Positions 1 to 8,256 of a stretch of 58,577 bases of DNA are shown here, one piece after another. Position numbers and translations under genes: made by a program. Every line of letters begins with the position of its first letter. The first letter of the stretch is position 1. Below the pieces are notes generated by a model. The model was not told where the DNA came from and ran no database searches. It saw only the letters and a list, made by a program, of their open reading frames with translations. The DNA comes from Streptomyces kurssanovii (GTDB taxonomy: Bacteria > Actinomycetota > Actinomycetes > Streptomycetales > Streptomycetaceae), in NCBI RefSeq assembly GCF_014649695.1, contig NZ_BMTN01000030.1, positions 1 through 58,577 of the forward strand, written 5' to 3'.

Positions 1-162
1 GAACGAGGTGACGAGGTAGAGCGTGCCGATCGTCTTGTGGTCGGTGGTCGTCAGCCACTTCACGACGACGTTACCGGGCTGCTTGCGCCGTACCGGCAGC
101 TCGTTCTCGTACGAGTCTTCGTCCGCCACGGCGGCACCCTGGGATTCGTTGAGGATGCTCAC
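1..162 (-). CDS. ctaD: Cytochrome c oxidase subunit I, N-terminal part (cut by window edge)
   Basis: The first 54 codons of the catalytic haem-copper subunit of the aa3-type terminal oxidase in the cytoplasmic membrane. The peptide starts MSILNESQGAAV and reaches the conserved WLTTTDHKTIGTLYL segment just before the first membrane helix; the rest lies beyond position 1. The start is GTG at 162-160 and overlaps the ctaC stop by four bases (GTGA), so the two genes are probably translationally coupled. The identification rests on this N-terminus and on the ctaC neighbour. Confidence 0.9.
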   Translation of the reverse strand, partial: MSILNESQGAAVADEDSYENELPVRRKQPGNVVVKWLTTTDHKTIGTLYLVTSF

Positions 163-1130
163 AGTTGGTTCTTCTCCGCATTCCTGGCCGGGTCCGTCTG
201 CTCGATGCCAGACGGGATGAAGCCGGTCTGCCCCTTCTCGGCAAGCTCCTTCAGATGCTGCTGGTAGCGCTCCGGGGAGACGACCTTGACGTTGAAGAGC
301 ATCCGCGAATGGTCGACGCCGCAGAGCTCGGCGCACTTGCCCATGAAGGTGCCCTCACGGTTGGGGGTCACCTCGAAGACATTGGTGTGGCCGGGGATGA
401 CGTCCTGCTTCATGAGGAAGGGGACCACCCAGAAGGAGTGGATGACGTCACGGGAGGTCAGGACGAACCGGACCTTCTCCCCCTTGGGCAGCCACAGCGT
501 GGGGCCCGGGTTGCCGTTCTGCGGGTTCCGGGTGCCGGGAATACCGGCGTCGTAGACGCCCTCCGCACCCGCCGGGAAGTCATTGGTGTACTTGTCCGGG
601 ATCGCGTTCAGGGTCTTGTCCGCGGCGGCGTCCCCGGTGGCCGGGTTCCCGTCCACGTCCTCGAGGTAGTTGAAGCCCCAGCTCCACTGGTAGCCGACCA
701 CGTTGATGGTGTGGGCGGGCTTGTCGGAGAGCTCGAGGAGCTTCGACTCGTCACGCGCGGTGAAGTAGAAGAAGACCGACACGATGATGATCGGAACCAC
801 GGTGTACAACGCCTCGATGGGCATGTTGTACCGGGTCTGCGGAGGGATCTCCACCTTGGTGCGGCTGCGCCGGTGGAAGAACACGCTCCACAGGATCAGG
901 CCCCACACCAGCACGCCCGTGGCGAGCGCAGCCGCCCACGAGCCCTGCCAGAGGGAGAGGATCCGCGGCGCCTCCTCCGTGACGGGGGTGGGCATTCCAA
1001 GGCGGGGAAAATCCTCCCAGTTGTATGAGCAACCGGAGGCGGTAGCCAGGATCAGGCCCGCAGTCAGCACCTGCGGCAGCTTCCGCCGCATCGGGCGCCG
1101 CGACGAGCGGTCGGAGCCGTTGGGACTCAC
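159..1130 (-). CDS. ctaC: Cytochrome c oxidase subunit II
   Basis: A 323-aa CuA-bearing subunit that accepts electrons from cytochrome c or the bcc complex and passes them to subunit I. A lipoprotein-type signal ends at Cys34 (ATASGC). Two membrane helices follow (around ATGVLVWGLILWSVFF and ALYTVVPIIIVSVFFYF), then a periplasm-facing cupredoxin domain. The CuA site is visible as the H of VIHSFWVPF-like sequence and the GKCAELCGVDHSRM segment with two Cys, Glu, His and Met. Length is normal for the family. It is first in the ctaC-ctaD operon, with a 4-base overlap. About 270 bp upstream, the divergent desulfurase-TusA gene begins, so the spacer carries two promoters, which I could not assign. 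Confidence 0.97.
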   Translation of the reverse strand: MSPNGSDRSSRRPMRRKLPQVLTAGLILATASGCSYNWEDFPRLGMPTPVTEEAPRILSLWQGSWAAALATGVLVWGLILWSVFFHRRSRTKVEIPPQTRYNMPIEALYTVVPIIIVSVFFYFTARDESKLLELSDKPAHTINVVGYQWSWGFNYLEDVDGNPATGDAAADKTLNAIPDKYTNDFPAGAEGVYDAGIPGTRNPQNGNPGPTLWLPKGEKVRFVLTSRDVIHSFWVVPFLMKQDVIPGHTNVFEVTPNREGTFMGKCAELCGVDHSRMLFNVKVVSPERYQQHLKELAEKGQTGFIPSGIEQTDPARNAEKNQL

Positions 1131-1403
1131 GTAGCGCCTTCCCGAGAGTCTCGGCCCGCGCGGCCGGGCTGCGGCCGTCTCGCTGGTCGGTCGCCGGCCC
1201 TGACGCGGGCAGGGGTTTGGATGTTTATGCGGACCAAACCCTACTGGACGCTATTTGGGGTCGCGCGGGGAGGGTGCCCAACGCGCCGTCCGGCACCCCG
1301 AAGGTGTGGCTGCTCCCTTCGGTGGAGGTGCGGAGCGCCCCGGAATGCCCGATTCCGGCAGGCAACTGACGCTCCGTGTCCTGGCCGGGGTTAGCGTGAT
1401 GAC

Positions 1404-2819
1404 GTGCCCTATTTCGACGCCGCCTCCGCCGCTCCCCTGCACCCCGTCGCCCGCCAGGCTCTGCAGGCCTCCCTCGACGAGGGCTGGGCCGACCCCGCCC
1501 GGCTGTACCGCGAGGGCCGCCGCGCCCGGCTGCTCCTCGACGCCGCCAGGGAGGCCGCGGCGGACGCCGTCGGCTGCCGCCACGACGAGCTCGTGTTCAC
1601 TCCTTCGGGGACGCAGGCGATCCACGCCGGCGTCTCCGGGGCGCTCGCGGGGCGTCGGCGTGTCGGCCGGCGGCTCGTCGTCTCCGCCGTCGAACACTCC
1701 GCCGTGCTGCACGCGGCAGAGGCGTGGGAGGCCGCCGGCGGTTCGGTGACGGAGGTCCCCGTCGACCGGTACGGAGCCGTCGCACCGGACGCGTACGCCG
1801 CCGAACTCGGTGAGGCCACCGCCCTGGCCTGCCTGCAGTCCGCCAATCACGAGGTCGGCACCGAGCAGCCCGTGCGGGAGGTGGCCGAGGCGTGCCGCTC
1901 CCTTGGCGTGCCGCTCCTGGTGGACGCGGCGCAGTCGCTCGCCTGGGGGCCCGTGGAAGGGGACTGGTCGCTGCTCACCGCGAGCGCACACAAATGGGGC
2001 GGCCCCTCGGGCGTCGGGCTGCTCGCCGTACGCAAGGGCGTCCGGTTCGCCCCTCAAGGCCCCGCCGACGAGCGGGAGTCGGGCCGGTCCGCCGGATTCC
2101 AGAACATCCCGGCGATCGTGGCGGCGGCCGCCTCGCTCCGGGCCGTACGCGCGGAGGCGGCGGCCGAATCGGCCCGGCTGCGGGCCCTGGTGGACCGGAT
2201 CCGCGCGCGGGTTCCGGAGCTGGTGCCCGACGTGGAGGTGGTCGGCGATCCGGTGCGGCGGCTGCCGCACGTGGTGACGTTCTCCTGTCTCTATGTCGAC
2301 GGGGAGACCCTGCTGCACGAACTGGACCGGGCCGGCTTCTCCGTCTCCTCCGGCTCGTCGTGCACCAGCAGCACGCTGATCCCGAGCCATGTGCTCAGGG
2401 CGATGGGCGTCCTGTCGGAGGGCAACGTACGGGTGTCGCTGGCGCCGTTCGACACCTCGGAGGAGGACGTGGACCGCTTCCTGGGGGTGCTGCCGGGGCT
2501 GGTGGCGGGGGTCCGGGAGCGCTTCGGCGCGCCGGCGTCCGTCTCTGGGGCGCGGCCGGGGTCGTCCGCCTCGTCGGAGCCCTCGGAGGCGTCCGAGTCC
2601 CTGGTGCTGGACACCCTCGGGCGGCGGTGCCCGATCCCGGTGATCGAACTGGCGAAGGTCATCGGCGAGGTGCCGGTCGGCCGCACGGTGACGGTGCTCT
2701 CCGACGACGAGGCGGCCCGACTGGACATCCCGGCGTGGTGCGGGATGCGGGGGCAGGAGTACGTGGGGGAACGGGGAGCGGAGGCGGGGGTGGCGTACGT
2801 GGTGCGGCGCCTGCGCTGA
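1404..2819 (+). CDS. Cysteine desulfurase fused to a TusA-like sulfurtransferase domain
   Basis: A 471-aa protein. Residues 1 to about 375 form a fold-type I PLP cysteine desulfurase (NifS/IscS-like). The PLP lysine is K197 in SAHKWGG and the persulfide cysteine is C320 in SSGSSCTSS. Residues from about 400 to 471 form a TusA domain with the sulfur-carrying CPIP motif (C409). By family, the first domain takes sulfur from cysteine and the second relays it as persulfide, so the fusion gives donor and acceptor in one chain. Between the domains is a Ser/Glu-rich linker. The start is GTG at 1404 (MPYFDAASAAPLHP), with little Shine-Dalgarno sequence. It is divergent from ctaC. It is probably a sulfur-relay enzyme for thio-cofactors or Fe-S clusters; the acceptor is unknown. 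Confidence 0.9.
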   Translation: MPYFDAASAAPLHPVARQALQASLDEGWADPARLYREGRRARLLLDAAREAAADAVGCRHDELVFTPSGTQAIHAGVSGALAGRRRVGRRLVVSAVEHSAVLHAAEAWEAAGGSVTEVPVDRYGAVAPDAYAAELGEATALACLQSANHEVGTEQPVREVAEACRSLGVPLLVDAAQSLAWGPVEGDWSLLTASAHKWGGPSGVGLLAVRKGVRFAPQGPADERESGRSAGFQNIPAIVAAAASLRAVRAEAAAESARLRALVDRIRARVPELVPDVEVVGDPVRRLPHVVTFSCLYVDGETLLHELDRAGFSVSSGSSCTSSTLIPSHVLRAMGVLSEGNVRVSLAPFDTSEEDVDRFLGVLPGLVAGVRERFGAPASVSGARPGSSASSEPSEASESLVLDTLGRRCPIPVIELAKVIGEVPVGRTVTVLSDDEAARLDIPAWCGMRGQEYVGERGAEAGVAYVVRRLR

Positions 2820-2826
2820 CGCCTGC

Positions 2827-3309
2827 GGCGGGGCCTTTCCCCTCCCCGCCCCTTCCCGAACCGGGGCAAACCCCGGACCCCGTACCGCCCTGCGGGCGGC
2901 GTACCGCGCTCCGCGCGGTGTTTCGGGGGCTCCTCCCCCTACGCCTGGCGGCGTGGGGGGACCCCCACCGGACCCCGCGCCTCAAACGCCGGCGAGGCTG
3001 GAGTTGCCCGGCAACGCCGGGTATGTCGGCCGGCGGGGCTGATTTCGCGGAGCGAAAGCCGGCCCGCCTGGGGGCACGTCCCACGGCCGCCATGCCGTAG
3101 GGGGAGTTTGAGGGCACCGCGCGAAGCGCGGTACGCCGCCCGCAGGGCGGCACGGCGTCCGGGCGGAGCCCGGTTTCGGGGTCCGGGGCGAGCCCCCGTT
3201 TCGGGAAGGGGAGGTGCCCCCACGGCCGGGTCCAGGGCTTGCCCCGGTTGCGGGGGGGGTGCCCCCACGGCCGCCAGGCCGTAGGGGCGGGGAGGGGAAC
3301 GGCCCCGCC
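2827..3309. repeat. Nested imperfect inverted repeats in a 510-bp gene-free spacer
   Basis: No gene is supported between 2820 and 3329. The spacer is built from inverted repeats around a centre near 3020-3070. The outer arms are 2827-2847 and 3290-3309, with one mismatch. Arms at 2851-2882 and 3178-3209 are diverged. The 36-bp arms 2885-2920 and 3115-3150 match except for one base. Inner arms are CTCAAAC at 2981 and GTTTGAG at 3106. A motif of the form CCCCCACGGCCGCCAxGCCGTAGGGG recurs near 3080 and 3262. Such GC-rich intergenic repeats are common in Streptomyces. It may fold as a large cruciform or terminator between the convergent genes. Confidence 0.75.
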
Positions 3310-3329
3310 GCCAGGGCGGGGCCTGGGCG

Positions 3330-4304
3330 TCAGGACAGGTGGTCGCGGACTTCCGACGCCGCCTCGTCCCCGTACGCCTTCGTGAAGCGCTCCATGAAGT
3401 GCGCACGCCGCAGCGTGTACTCCTGCGTGCCGAGCGTCTCGATCACCAGCGTCGCCAGCATGCAGCCCACCTGCGCCGCGCGCTCCAGGCCCACACCCCA
3501 CGAGAGGCCGGAGAGGAAGCCGGCGCGGAACGCGTCGCCGACGCCCGTGGGGTCGACCTTGGCCTCCTCGTCGGGGCAGCCGACCTCGATCGGGTCCCCG
3601 TCCGCGGACTCGATGCGGACGCCGCGCGAGCCGAGGGTGGTGACCCGGTGGCCGACCTTGGCGAGGATCTCCTCGTCGGTCCAGCCGGTCTTCGACTCGA
3701 TGAGGCCCTTCTCGTACTCGTTGGAGAAGAGGTACGCCGCGCCGTCCAGCAGTATCCGGATCTCGTCGCCGCTCATCCGGGCGATCTGCTGCGAGAAGTC
3801 GGCGGCGAACGGGATGCTCCGCGAGCGGCACTCCTCGGTGTGCCGCAGCATGGCCTCCGGGTCGTCCGCGCCGATCAGGACGAGGTCGAGACCGCCGACG
3901 CGGTCCGCCACCGACTTGAGTTCGATCTGGCGGGCCTCGCTCATCGCCCCGGTGTAGAAGGAGCCGATCTGGTTGTGGTCGGAGTCGGTGGTGCACACGA
4001 AGCGGGCGGTGTGCAGGACCTCCGAGATGCGGACGGACGCCGTGTCGACGCCGTGGCGGTCGAGCCAGGCGCGGTACTCGTCGAAGTCCGAGCCCGCCGC
4101 GCCGACGAGGATCGGGCCGGTGCCGAGCTGACCCATGCCGAAGCAGATGTTCGCCCCGACACCGCCTCTGCGCACGTCGAGCGTGTCGACGAGGAAGGAG
4201 AGGGAGACCGTGTGCAGCTGGTCCGCGACCAACTGGTCGGCGAAGCGGCCGGGGAAGGTCATGAGATGGTCGGTGGCGATGGAGCCGGTGACTGCGATAC
4301 GCAC
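3330..4304 (-). CDS. PfkB-family carbohydrate/nucleoside kinase (adenosine kinase-like)
   Basis: A 324-aa cytosolic ribokinase-fold kinase. The N-terminus (MRIAVTGSIATDHLMTFPG) carries the substrate lid, GGVGANICFGMGQLG is the PfkB signature 1 region, and DPTGVGDAFRAGF holds the catalytic base D257 and the anion hole. I chose GTG at 4304 because AGGAG lies eight bases upstream; longer forms to 4445 would lack a ribosome site and overlap the next gene. Gene context (ctaC on one side, a HesB protein nearby) matches M. tuberculosis adoK (Rv2202c), which supports adenosine as substrate. Other PfkB substrates cannot be excluded from sequence alone. Confidence 0.9.
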   Translation of the reverse strand: MRIAVTGSIATDHLMTFPGRFADQLVADQLHTVSLSFLVDTLDVRRGGVGANICFGMGQLGTGPILVGAAGSDFDEYRAWLDRHGVDTASVRISEVLHTARFVCTTDSDHNQIGSFYTGAMSEARQIELKSVADRVGGLDLVLIGADDPEAMLRHTEECRSRSIPFAADFSQQIARMSGDEIRILLDGAAYLFSNEYEKGLIESKTGWTDEEILAKVGHRVTTLGSRGVRIESADGDPIEVGCPDEEAKVDPTGVGDAFRAGFLSGLSWGVGLERAAQVGCMLATLVIETLGTQEYTLRRAHFMERFTKAYGDEAASEVRDHLS

Positions 4305-4419
4305 GGTGAGGCGCTCCTGAGGCGGGCTGGCAGTGACAGTCCACGCTACCGGTCCCCGAACCCGGCCACGCGCGGAAACTACCCGATAGTAGGTCTTTTT
4401 TCCTGGACTCCCAGGTGCA

Positions 4420-4432
4420 TACGGTGCGGCTA
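4420..4432 (+). promoter_or_regulatory. Candidate -10 box for a leaderless transcript
   Basis: TACGGT at 4420-4425 sits six bases before the ATG at 4432, the spacing expected if transcription begins at the start codon. No clear -35 is seen. Confidence 0.4.
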
Positions 4433-4656
4433 TGACCACGTACACGGCGGCGCTCGAGCCGCGGCCGCAGCGGGATCCGCGGGAGTCCGAGATCAGTCTG
4501 GCCCAGCTGCGCGGCGACTGCGCCCGGATGGCACCACACTGGGTCGTACCGGCGGCTGCGGCGCCCGCGCCCGTTCACCCGTCCCTCATCCACGGTGTCG
4601 TGGTGCCGTCCGCGTCCGCGCGGCTGGTGGACGCGATGTCGGAGTACGGCGACTGA
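4432..4656 (+). CDS. Small hypothetical protein
   Basis: A 74-aa reading frame starting MTTYTAALEPRPQRD with no recognised domain, no signal peptide and no membrane segment. It is Ala/Pro-rich in the middle and ends in an acidic LVDAMSEYGD tail. Support comes from its place in an otherwise unexplained divergent spacer and from the -10 box (TACGGT) six bases before the ATG. There is no Shine-Dalgarno. The frame has the high-GC third positions expected of a real gene, but short frames of this kind also occur by chance. Confidence 0.5.
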   Translation: MTTYTAALEPRPQRDPRESEISLAQLRGDCARMAPHWVVPAAAAPAPVHPSLIHGVVVPSASARLVDAMSEYGD

Positions 4657-4788
4657 CGCCACCTCGGCCCCGCAGCCGCTCCGGCGCCGAGGTCCGGCTC
4701 CGGGGAAGGGCGAAGGGAACCACGCGCTCCCCCGCTCCGTCCCACACGTGTCCTCCGCAGCAGGAGGCGCGAGACAAGGAGCGATGCG

Positions 4789-6240
4789 GTGAGCAGCACG
4801 GAGAACACGCAGGAGAGTCCCCGCCGTCGGCGTTCCCCGCTGGTCGTCGCCTCTGTGGCGGCCGCGGTGCTGGTCGCCGGCGGTGGCGGTGCGTACTTCG
4901 CGACCGCCGGCTCCGAGGGCGGCGCGGACGCCACGGACGCCAAGAGCGGTGCCGCCGGAGCGAAGAACCCTCCGCCGCCGGCCCTGGACCTCGGTGGGAC
5001 CGGTACCGAGAGCGGGATCGCGCCGGGTGAGCCCGACCCGACCGGAGGCGGCGTCGTCTACAGCGCGAAGGGCGACCTGCCGGAGGGGCCCGGCCGTGCG
5101 GCCGTGCACCGGGCGACCGGGACGGTCACGGAGGCGGAGGTGACCCGGCTGGCGAAGGCGCTCGGCCTGCCGGGGACACCGCGTCTGGAGGGGCCTGCCT
5201 GGAAGATCGGGCCGACCAAGGACGGCCAGGGGCCGACACTCGAGGTGAACAAGGACGCCCCGGGGACCTGGACGTTCGCCCGCTTCGCCACGCCGGGCGG
5301 GGACAACTGCCTGAAGGGCAAGGCCTGCCCCTCGGACGGCTCGGCGGGCGAGGGCGGCAAGCCGGTGAGCGAGGCCGAGGCGAAGAAGGCCGTGGCGCCC
5401 GTGCTGCGGGCCGTGGGCCAGGGCGAGGCCGCGCTGAACGCGGGCCAGCTGATGGGCGCGGTGCGCGTGGTGAACGCCGATCCGGTGGTGGGCGGCCTGC
5501 CGACGTACGGCTGGACGACCGGCGTCCAGGTGGGTGCGGACGGCACCGTGGTCGGCGGCAGCGGGCAGCTGAAGAAGCCCGCGAAGAGCGACACGTATCC
5601 GGTGATCTCCGCCGATGACGCGGTCGATCAGCTGAACAAGGCGGGCAAGGACAGCGGACGCATCGGCATCGGCGGGTGCGCCACCCCGGTCCCGCACGAG
5701 GGCGAGATCAAGCCGGACGCGCCCTGCGAGCCAGACAGCACCACCGCGGAGCCGGAGCGGCTGACGATCGGCAAGGCCGTCTTCGGGCTCTCCGCGCAGT
5801 ATGTGGACGGGCGGCAGGCACTGGTGCCGTCGTGGCTGTTCGAGGTGGCGGCGAAGGACGGGGGACGCCCGTTCACGGTGACGCACACCGCGGTGGAGGA
5901 GCGTTTCCTCAAGAGCGCCGAGCCGCCGGCGCGTGACATCGCTCCGGCGGATCCGTCGAAGGACCCTGCCGACCAGGGCCCCGCTCAGATCTCGTACAGC
6001 GTCCAGGGGCGGACGCTGACCGTCACCTTCTGGGGCGGCGTCTGCAGCAACTACGAGGCGAAGGCGACCGAGAGCGGTGACCAGGTGAAGGTCCGGATCG
6101 TGGAGACGAACCCGGACCCCGAGCGGGTCTGCATCATGCTGGCCAAGGAGCTCAAGGCGTCAGTGACGCTGGACGAGCCGCTGGACGGCCGGAAGGTCGT
6201 CGACGCGAACACGGGCAAGCCACTGCCGCGCAAGGGCTGA
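4789..6240 (+). CDS. Membrane-anchored extracytoplasmic protein of unknown function
   Basis: A 483-aa protein. A basic N-terminus (PRRRRSP) is followed by one hydrophobic helix (about residues 18-42), then a low-complexity Gly/Asp/Ala linker and a long soluble, presumably extracytoplasmic domain. Four cysteines occur in pairs (around CLKGKAC and GGCATPVPHEGE...PC). GTG at 4789 is preceded by AAGGAG. Position and orientation match M. tuberculosis Rv2203, a conserved membrane protein between adoK and the HesB gene, but I do not know a function. A strong bidirectional hairpin separates it from erpA. Confidence 0.85.
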   Translation: MSSTENTQESPRRRRSPLVVASVAAAVLVAGGGGAYFATAGSEGGADATDAKSGAAGAKNPPPPALDLGGTGTESGIAPGEPDPTGGGVVYSAKGDLPEGPGRAAVHRATGTVTEAEVTRLAKALGLPGTPRLEGPAWKIGPTKDGQGPTLEVNKDAPGTWTFARFATPGGDNCLKGKACPSDGSAGEGGKPVSEAEAKKAVAPVLRAVGQGEAALNAGQLMGAVRVVNADPVVGGLPTYGWTTGVQVGADGTVVGGSGQLKKPAKSDTYPVISADDAVDQLNKAGKDSGRIGIGGCATPVPHEGEIKPDAPCEPDSTTAEPERLTIGKAVFGLSAQYVDGRQALVPSWLFEVAAKDGGRPFTVTHTAVEERFLKSAEPPARDIAPADPSKDPADQGPAQISYSVQGRTLTVTFWGGVCSNYEAKATESGDQVKVRIVETNPDPERVCIMLAKELKASVTLDEPLDGRKVVDANTGKPLPRKG

Positions 6241-6247
6241 CGCCCCT

Positions 6248-6299
6248 CTCATGCCGAAGGCGGCGGACCCGGGACCGGGTCCGCCGCCTTCGGCATGAG
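6248..6299. terminator. Bidirectional terminator hairpin
   Basis: A perfect 23-bp stem (6248-6270 with 6277-6299) and a 6-nt loop, between the convergent 4789-6240 gene and erpA. Confidence 0.9.
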
Positions 6300-6310
6300 C
6301 AGCCGGACTC

Positions 6311-6667
6311 TTAACTGAACGAGTCTCCACAGGCGCAGGAACCCGTGGCGTTCGGGTTGTCGATGGTGAAGCCCTGCTTCTCGATGGTGTCGACGAAGTC
6401 GATGGAGGCGCCGCCCAGGTAGGGGGCGCTCATGCGGTCGGTGACGACCTTGACACCGTCGAAGTCCTTGACGACGTCGCCGTCGAGGGAGCGCTCATCG
6501 AAGAACAGCTGGTAACGCAGACCGGAGCAGCCGCCGGGCTGAACCGCGACGCGCAGCGCCAGGTCGTCCCGGCCTTCCTGGTCCAGCAGGGCCTTGACCT
6601 TGGCCGCGGCGGCGTCGGACAGGAGGATGCCGTCGCTCACGGTGGTGGTCTCGTCCGATACGGACAT
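6311..6667 (-). CDS. erpA: Iron-sulfur cluster insertion protein (HesB/ErpA A-type carrier)
   Basis: A 118-aa A-type Fe-S carrier of the cytosol. It receives clusters from the assembly machinery and inserts them into apo-enzymes. The three conserved cysteines are visible: one in GGCSGLRYQLFF and two in the C-terminal GSCACGDSFS. The ATG at 6667 is preceded by GGGAGAG; an upstream in-frame extension to 6787 has no homology-like sequence and would be 40 residues too long. Two likely clients are in the window, NadA and LipA. It faces away from nadA, sharing a 270-bp spacer. Confidence 0.94.
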   Translation of the reverse strand: MSVSDETTTVSDGILLSDAAAAKVKALLDQEGRDDLALRVAVQPGGCSGLRYQLFFDERSLDGDVVKDFDGVKVVTDRMSAPYLGGASIDFVDTIEKQGFTIDNPNATGSCACGDSFS

Positions 6668-6854
6668 CTGCTTCTCTCCCGGGTTGTGCGGACTGCTTGC
6701 CGACGGTGCAACCGGCATGGCCCTGGATTCATTCCGGACCGCTCGTCTTTCCCCTTCATGCTCGCACACCCGGCCATGGAGCGGCACCGGCCTGTGGACG
6801 GGGCGTGCGTCACTCTGCGGACAGGGGGGTGCGTCACATCGACACTATGGCCAT

Positions 6855-6901
6855 CGTCAAAGTGACGTGAAGCGGTTATGATAGATAGCGTCAAATAGAC
6901 G
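6855..6901 (+). promoter_or_regulatory. nadA promoter with two matching 13-bp dyads
   Basis: CGTCAaagTGACG (6855-6867) is a perfect dyad; CGTCAaatAGACG (6889-6901) is the same site with one arm mismatch, 34 bp downstream. A good -10 box, TATGAT (6877-6882), lies between them, so the first dyad would cover the -35 region and the second the transcription start. This arrangement suggests repression by a dimeric regulator, probably responsive to NAD status. The regulator is not identified. Confidence 0.6.
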
Positions 6902-6937
6902 AAAAGCGCTCTGCCAGACGAAGAAAGGGTGCGTGTC

Positions 6938-8125
6938 GTGACCACCGCCCAGACCAGCCCCGAGCTCGACGTGTCGCCGACTCCGCTCGCACTGCTGCTG
7001 CTCGGCCGTGAGGCCGACCCTCGCAGCGAGCGCGGCGTGGAGTGCCCGGGCGACCTGCCCTCGCCGTCCGACCCGGATCTGGTGGAGCGCGCCCGCGCGG
7101 CCAAGGAGAAGCTCGGCGAGAAGGTCTTCGTCCTCGGCCACCACTACCAGCGCGACGAGGTCATCCAGTTCGCCGACGTCACCGGTGACTCGTTCAAGCT
7201 GGCGAAGGACGCCGCGGCCCGGCCGGAGGCCGAGTACATCGTCTTCTGCGGTGTGCACTTCATGGCCGAGTCCGCCGACATCCTCACCTCCGACGACCAG
7301 AAGGTCGTGCTGCCCGACCTCGCGGCCGGCTGCTCGATGGCCGACATGGCCACCGCCGAGCAGGTCGCCGAGTGCTGGGACGTACTGACGGAGGCCGGCG
7401 TCGCCGAGCAGGTCGTGCCCGTCTCCTACATGAACTCCTCCGCGGACATCAAGGCCTTCACCGGCAAGCACGGCGGCACGATCTGTACGTCGTCGAACGC
7501 CAAGCGCGCGCTGGACTGGGCCTTCGAGCAGGGCGAGAAGGTCCTCTTCCTGCCGGACCAGCACCTGGGCCGGAACACCGCCGTCCGGGACATGGGCATG
7601 TCCCTCGAGGACTGCGTGCTCTACAACCCGCACAAGCCGAACGGCGGCCTGACGGCGGAGGAACTGCGCGCCGCCAAGATGATCCTGTGGCGCGGTCACT
7701 GCTCCGTGCACGGCCGGTTCTCGCTGGACTCCGTCAACGACGTGCGTGAGCGCATCCCGGGCGTCAACGTCCTGGTGCACCCGGAGTGCAAGCACGAGGT
7801 GGTCGCCGCCGCCGACTACGTGGGCTCGACGGAGTACATCATCAACATGCTCGAGGCGGCCCCGGCCGGCTCGAAGTGGGCGATCGGCACGGAGCTGAAC
7901 CTCGTCCGCCGCCTGGCGAACCGTTACGCGGACCAGGGCAAGGAGATCGTCTTCCTCGACAAGACGGTCTGCTTCTGCTCGACGATGAACCGCATCGACC
8001 TGCCCCACCTGGTGTGGGCCCTGGAGTCGCTGGCCGAGGGGAACCTGGTCAACCGCATCGAGGTCGACAAGGAGACGGAGAGCTTCGCGAAGCTCGCGCT
8101 CGAGCGGATGCTGGCGCTGCCGTAG
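6938..8125 (+). CDS. nadA: Quinolinate synthase
   Basis: A 395-aa [4Fe-4S] enzyme of de novo NAD synthesis. It condenses iminoaspartate with dihydroxyacetone phosphate to quinolinate. The cluster ligands fit C104 (FCGVHFMAES), C255 (GHCSVHGRF) and one of C345/C347 (CFCSTMNRIDLPHL). LGHHYQRDEVIQFADVTGDS is the family's N-terminal substrate motif. I take GTG at 6938 as the start, because the AAGAAAGG sequence is nine bases ahead; GTG at 6929 is the alternative, three residues longer. nadB and nadC, often next door in actinobacteria, are not in the window. Confidence 0.96.
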   Translation: MTTAQTSPELDVSPTPLALLLLGREADPRSERGVECPGDLPSPSDPDLVERARAAKEKLGEKVFVLGHHYQRDEVIQFADVTGDSFKLAKDAAARPEAEYIVFCGVHFMAESADILTSDDQKVVLPDLAAGCSMADMATAEQVAECWDVLTEAGVAEQVVPVSYMNSSADIKAFTGKHGGTICTSSNAKRALDWAFEQGEKVLFLPDQHLGRNTAVRDMGMSLEDCVLYNPHKPNGGLTAEELRAAKMILWRGHCSVHGRFSLDSVNDVRERIPGVNVLVHPECKHEVVAAADYVGSTEYIINMLEAAPAGSKWAIGTELNLVRRLANRYADQGKEIVFLDKTVCFCSTMNRIDLPHLVWALESLAEGNLVNRIEVDKETESFAKLALERMLALP

Positions 8126-8143
8126 CCGCCGCCTTACGCGCAC

Positions 8144-8175
8144 GAGGGGCGTCCCGCCGCAGCGGGGCGCCCCTC
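8144..8175 (+). terminator. nadA terminator hairpin
   Basis: A stem of 14 bases per arm (8144-8157 with 8162-8175, one mismatch) and a 4-nt loop, 18 bp after the nadA stop. Confidence 0.7.
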
Positions 8176-8199
8176 ACTCATGAGGTCACGGATCAGCGG

Positions 8200-8235
8200 C
8201 CAGGGCCCCGCAGCCGGTCGGCTGCGGGGCCCTGG
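8200..8235. terminator. Second, bidirectional terminator hairpin
   Basis: A perfect 16-bp stem (8200-8215 with 8220-8235) with a GGTC loop, between nadA and the convergent RND gene. Confidence 0.85.
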
Positions 8236-8256
8236 TGCGTGAAGGAACAGACGGAG

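Noticed and set aside
2659-5886. 1075-codon open frame on the minus strand
   Set aside because: It runs through the repeat spacer and antisense to the desulfurase and the 4789 gene; Arg/Pro/Gly-rich translation is the usual high-GC shadow. Only the PfkB kinase, in another frame, is real there.
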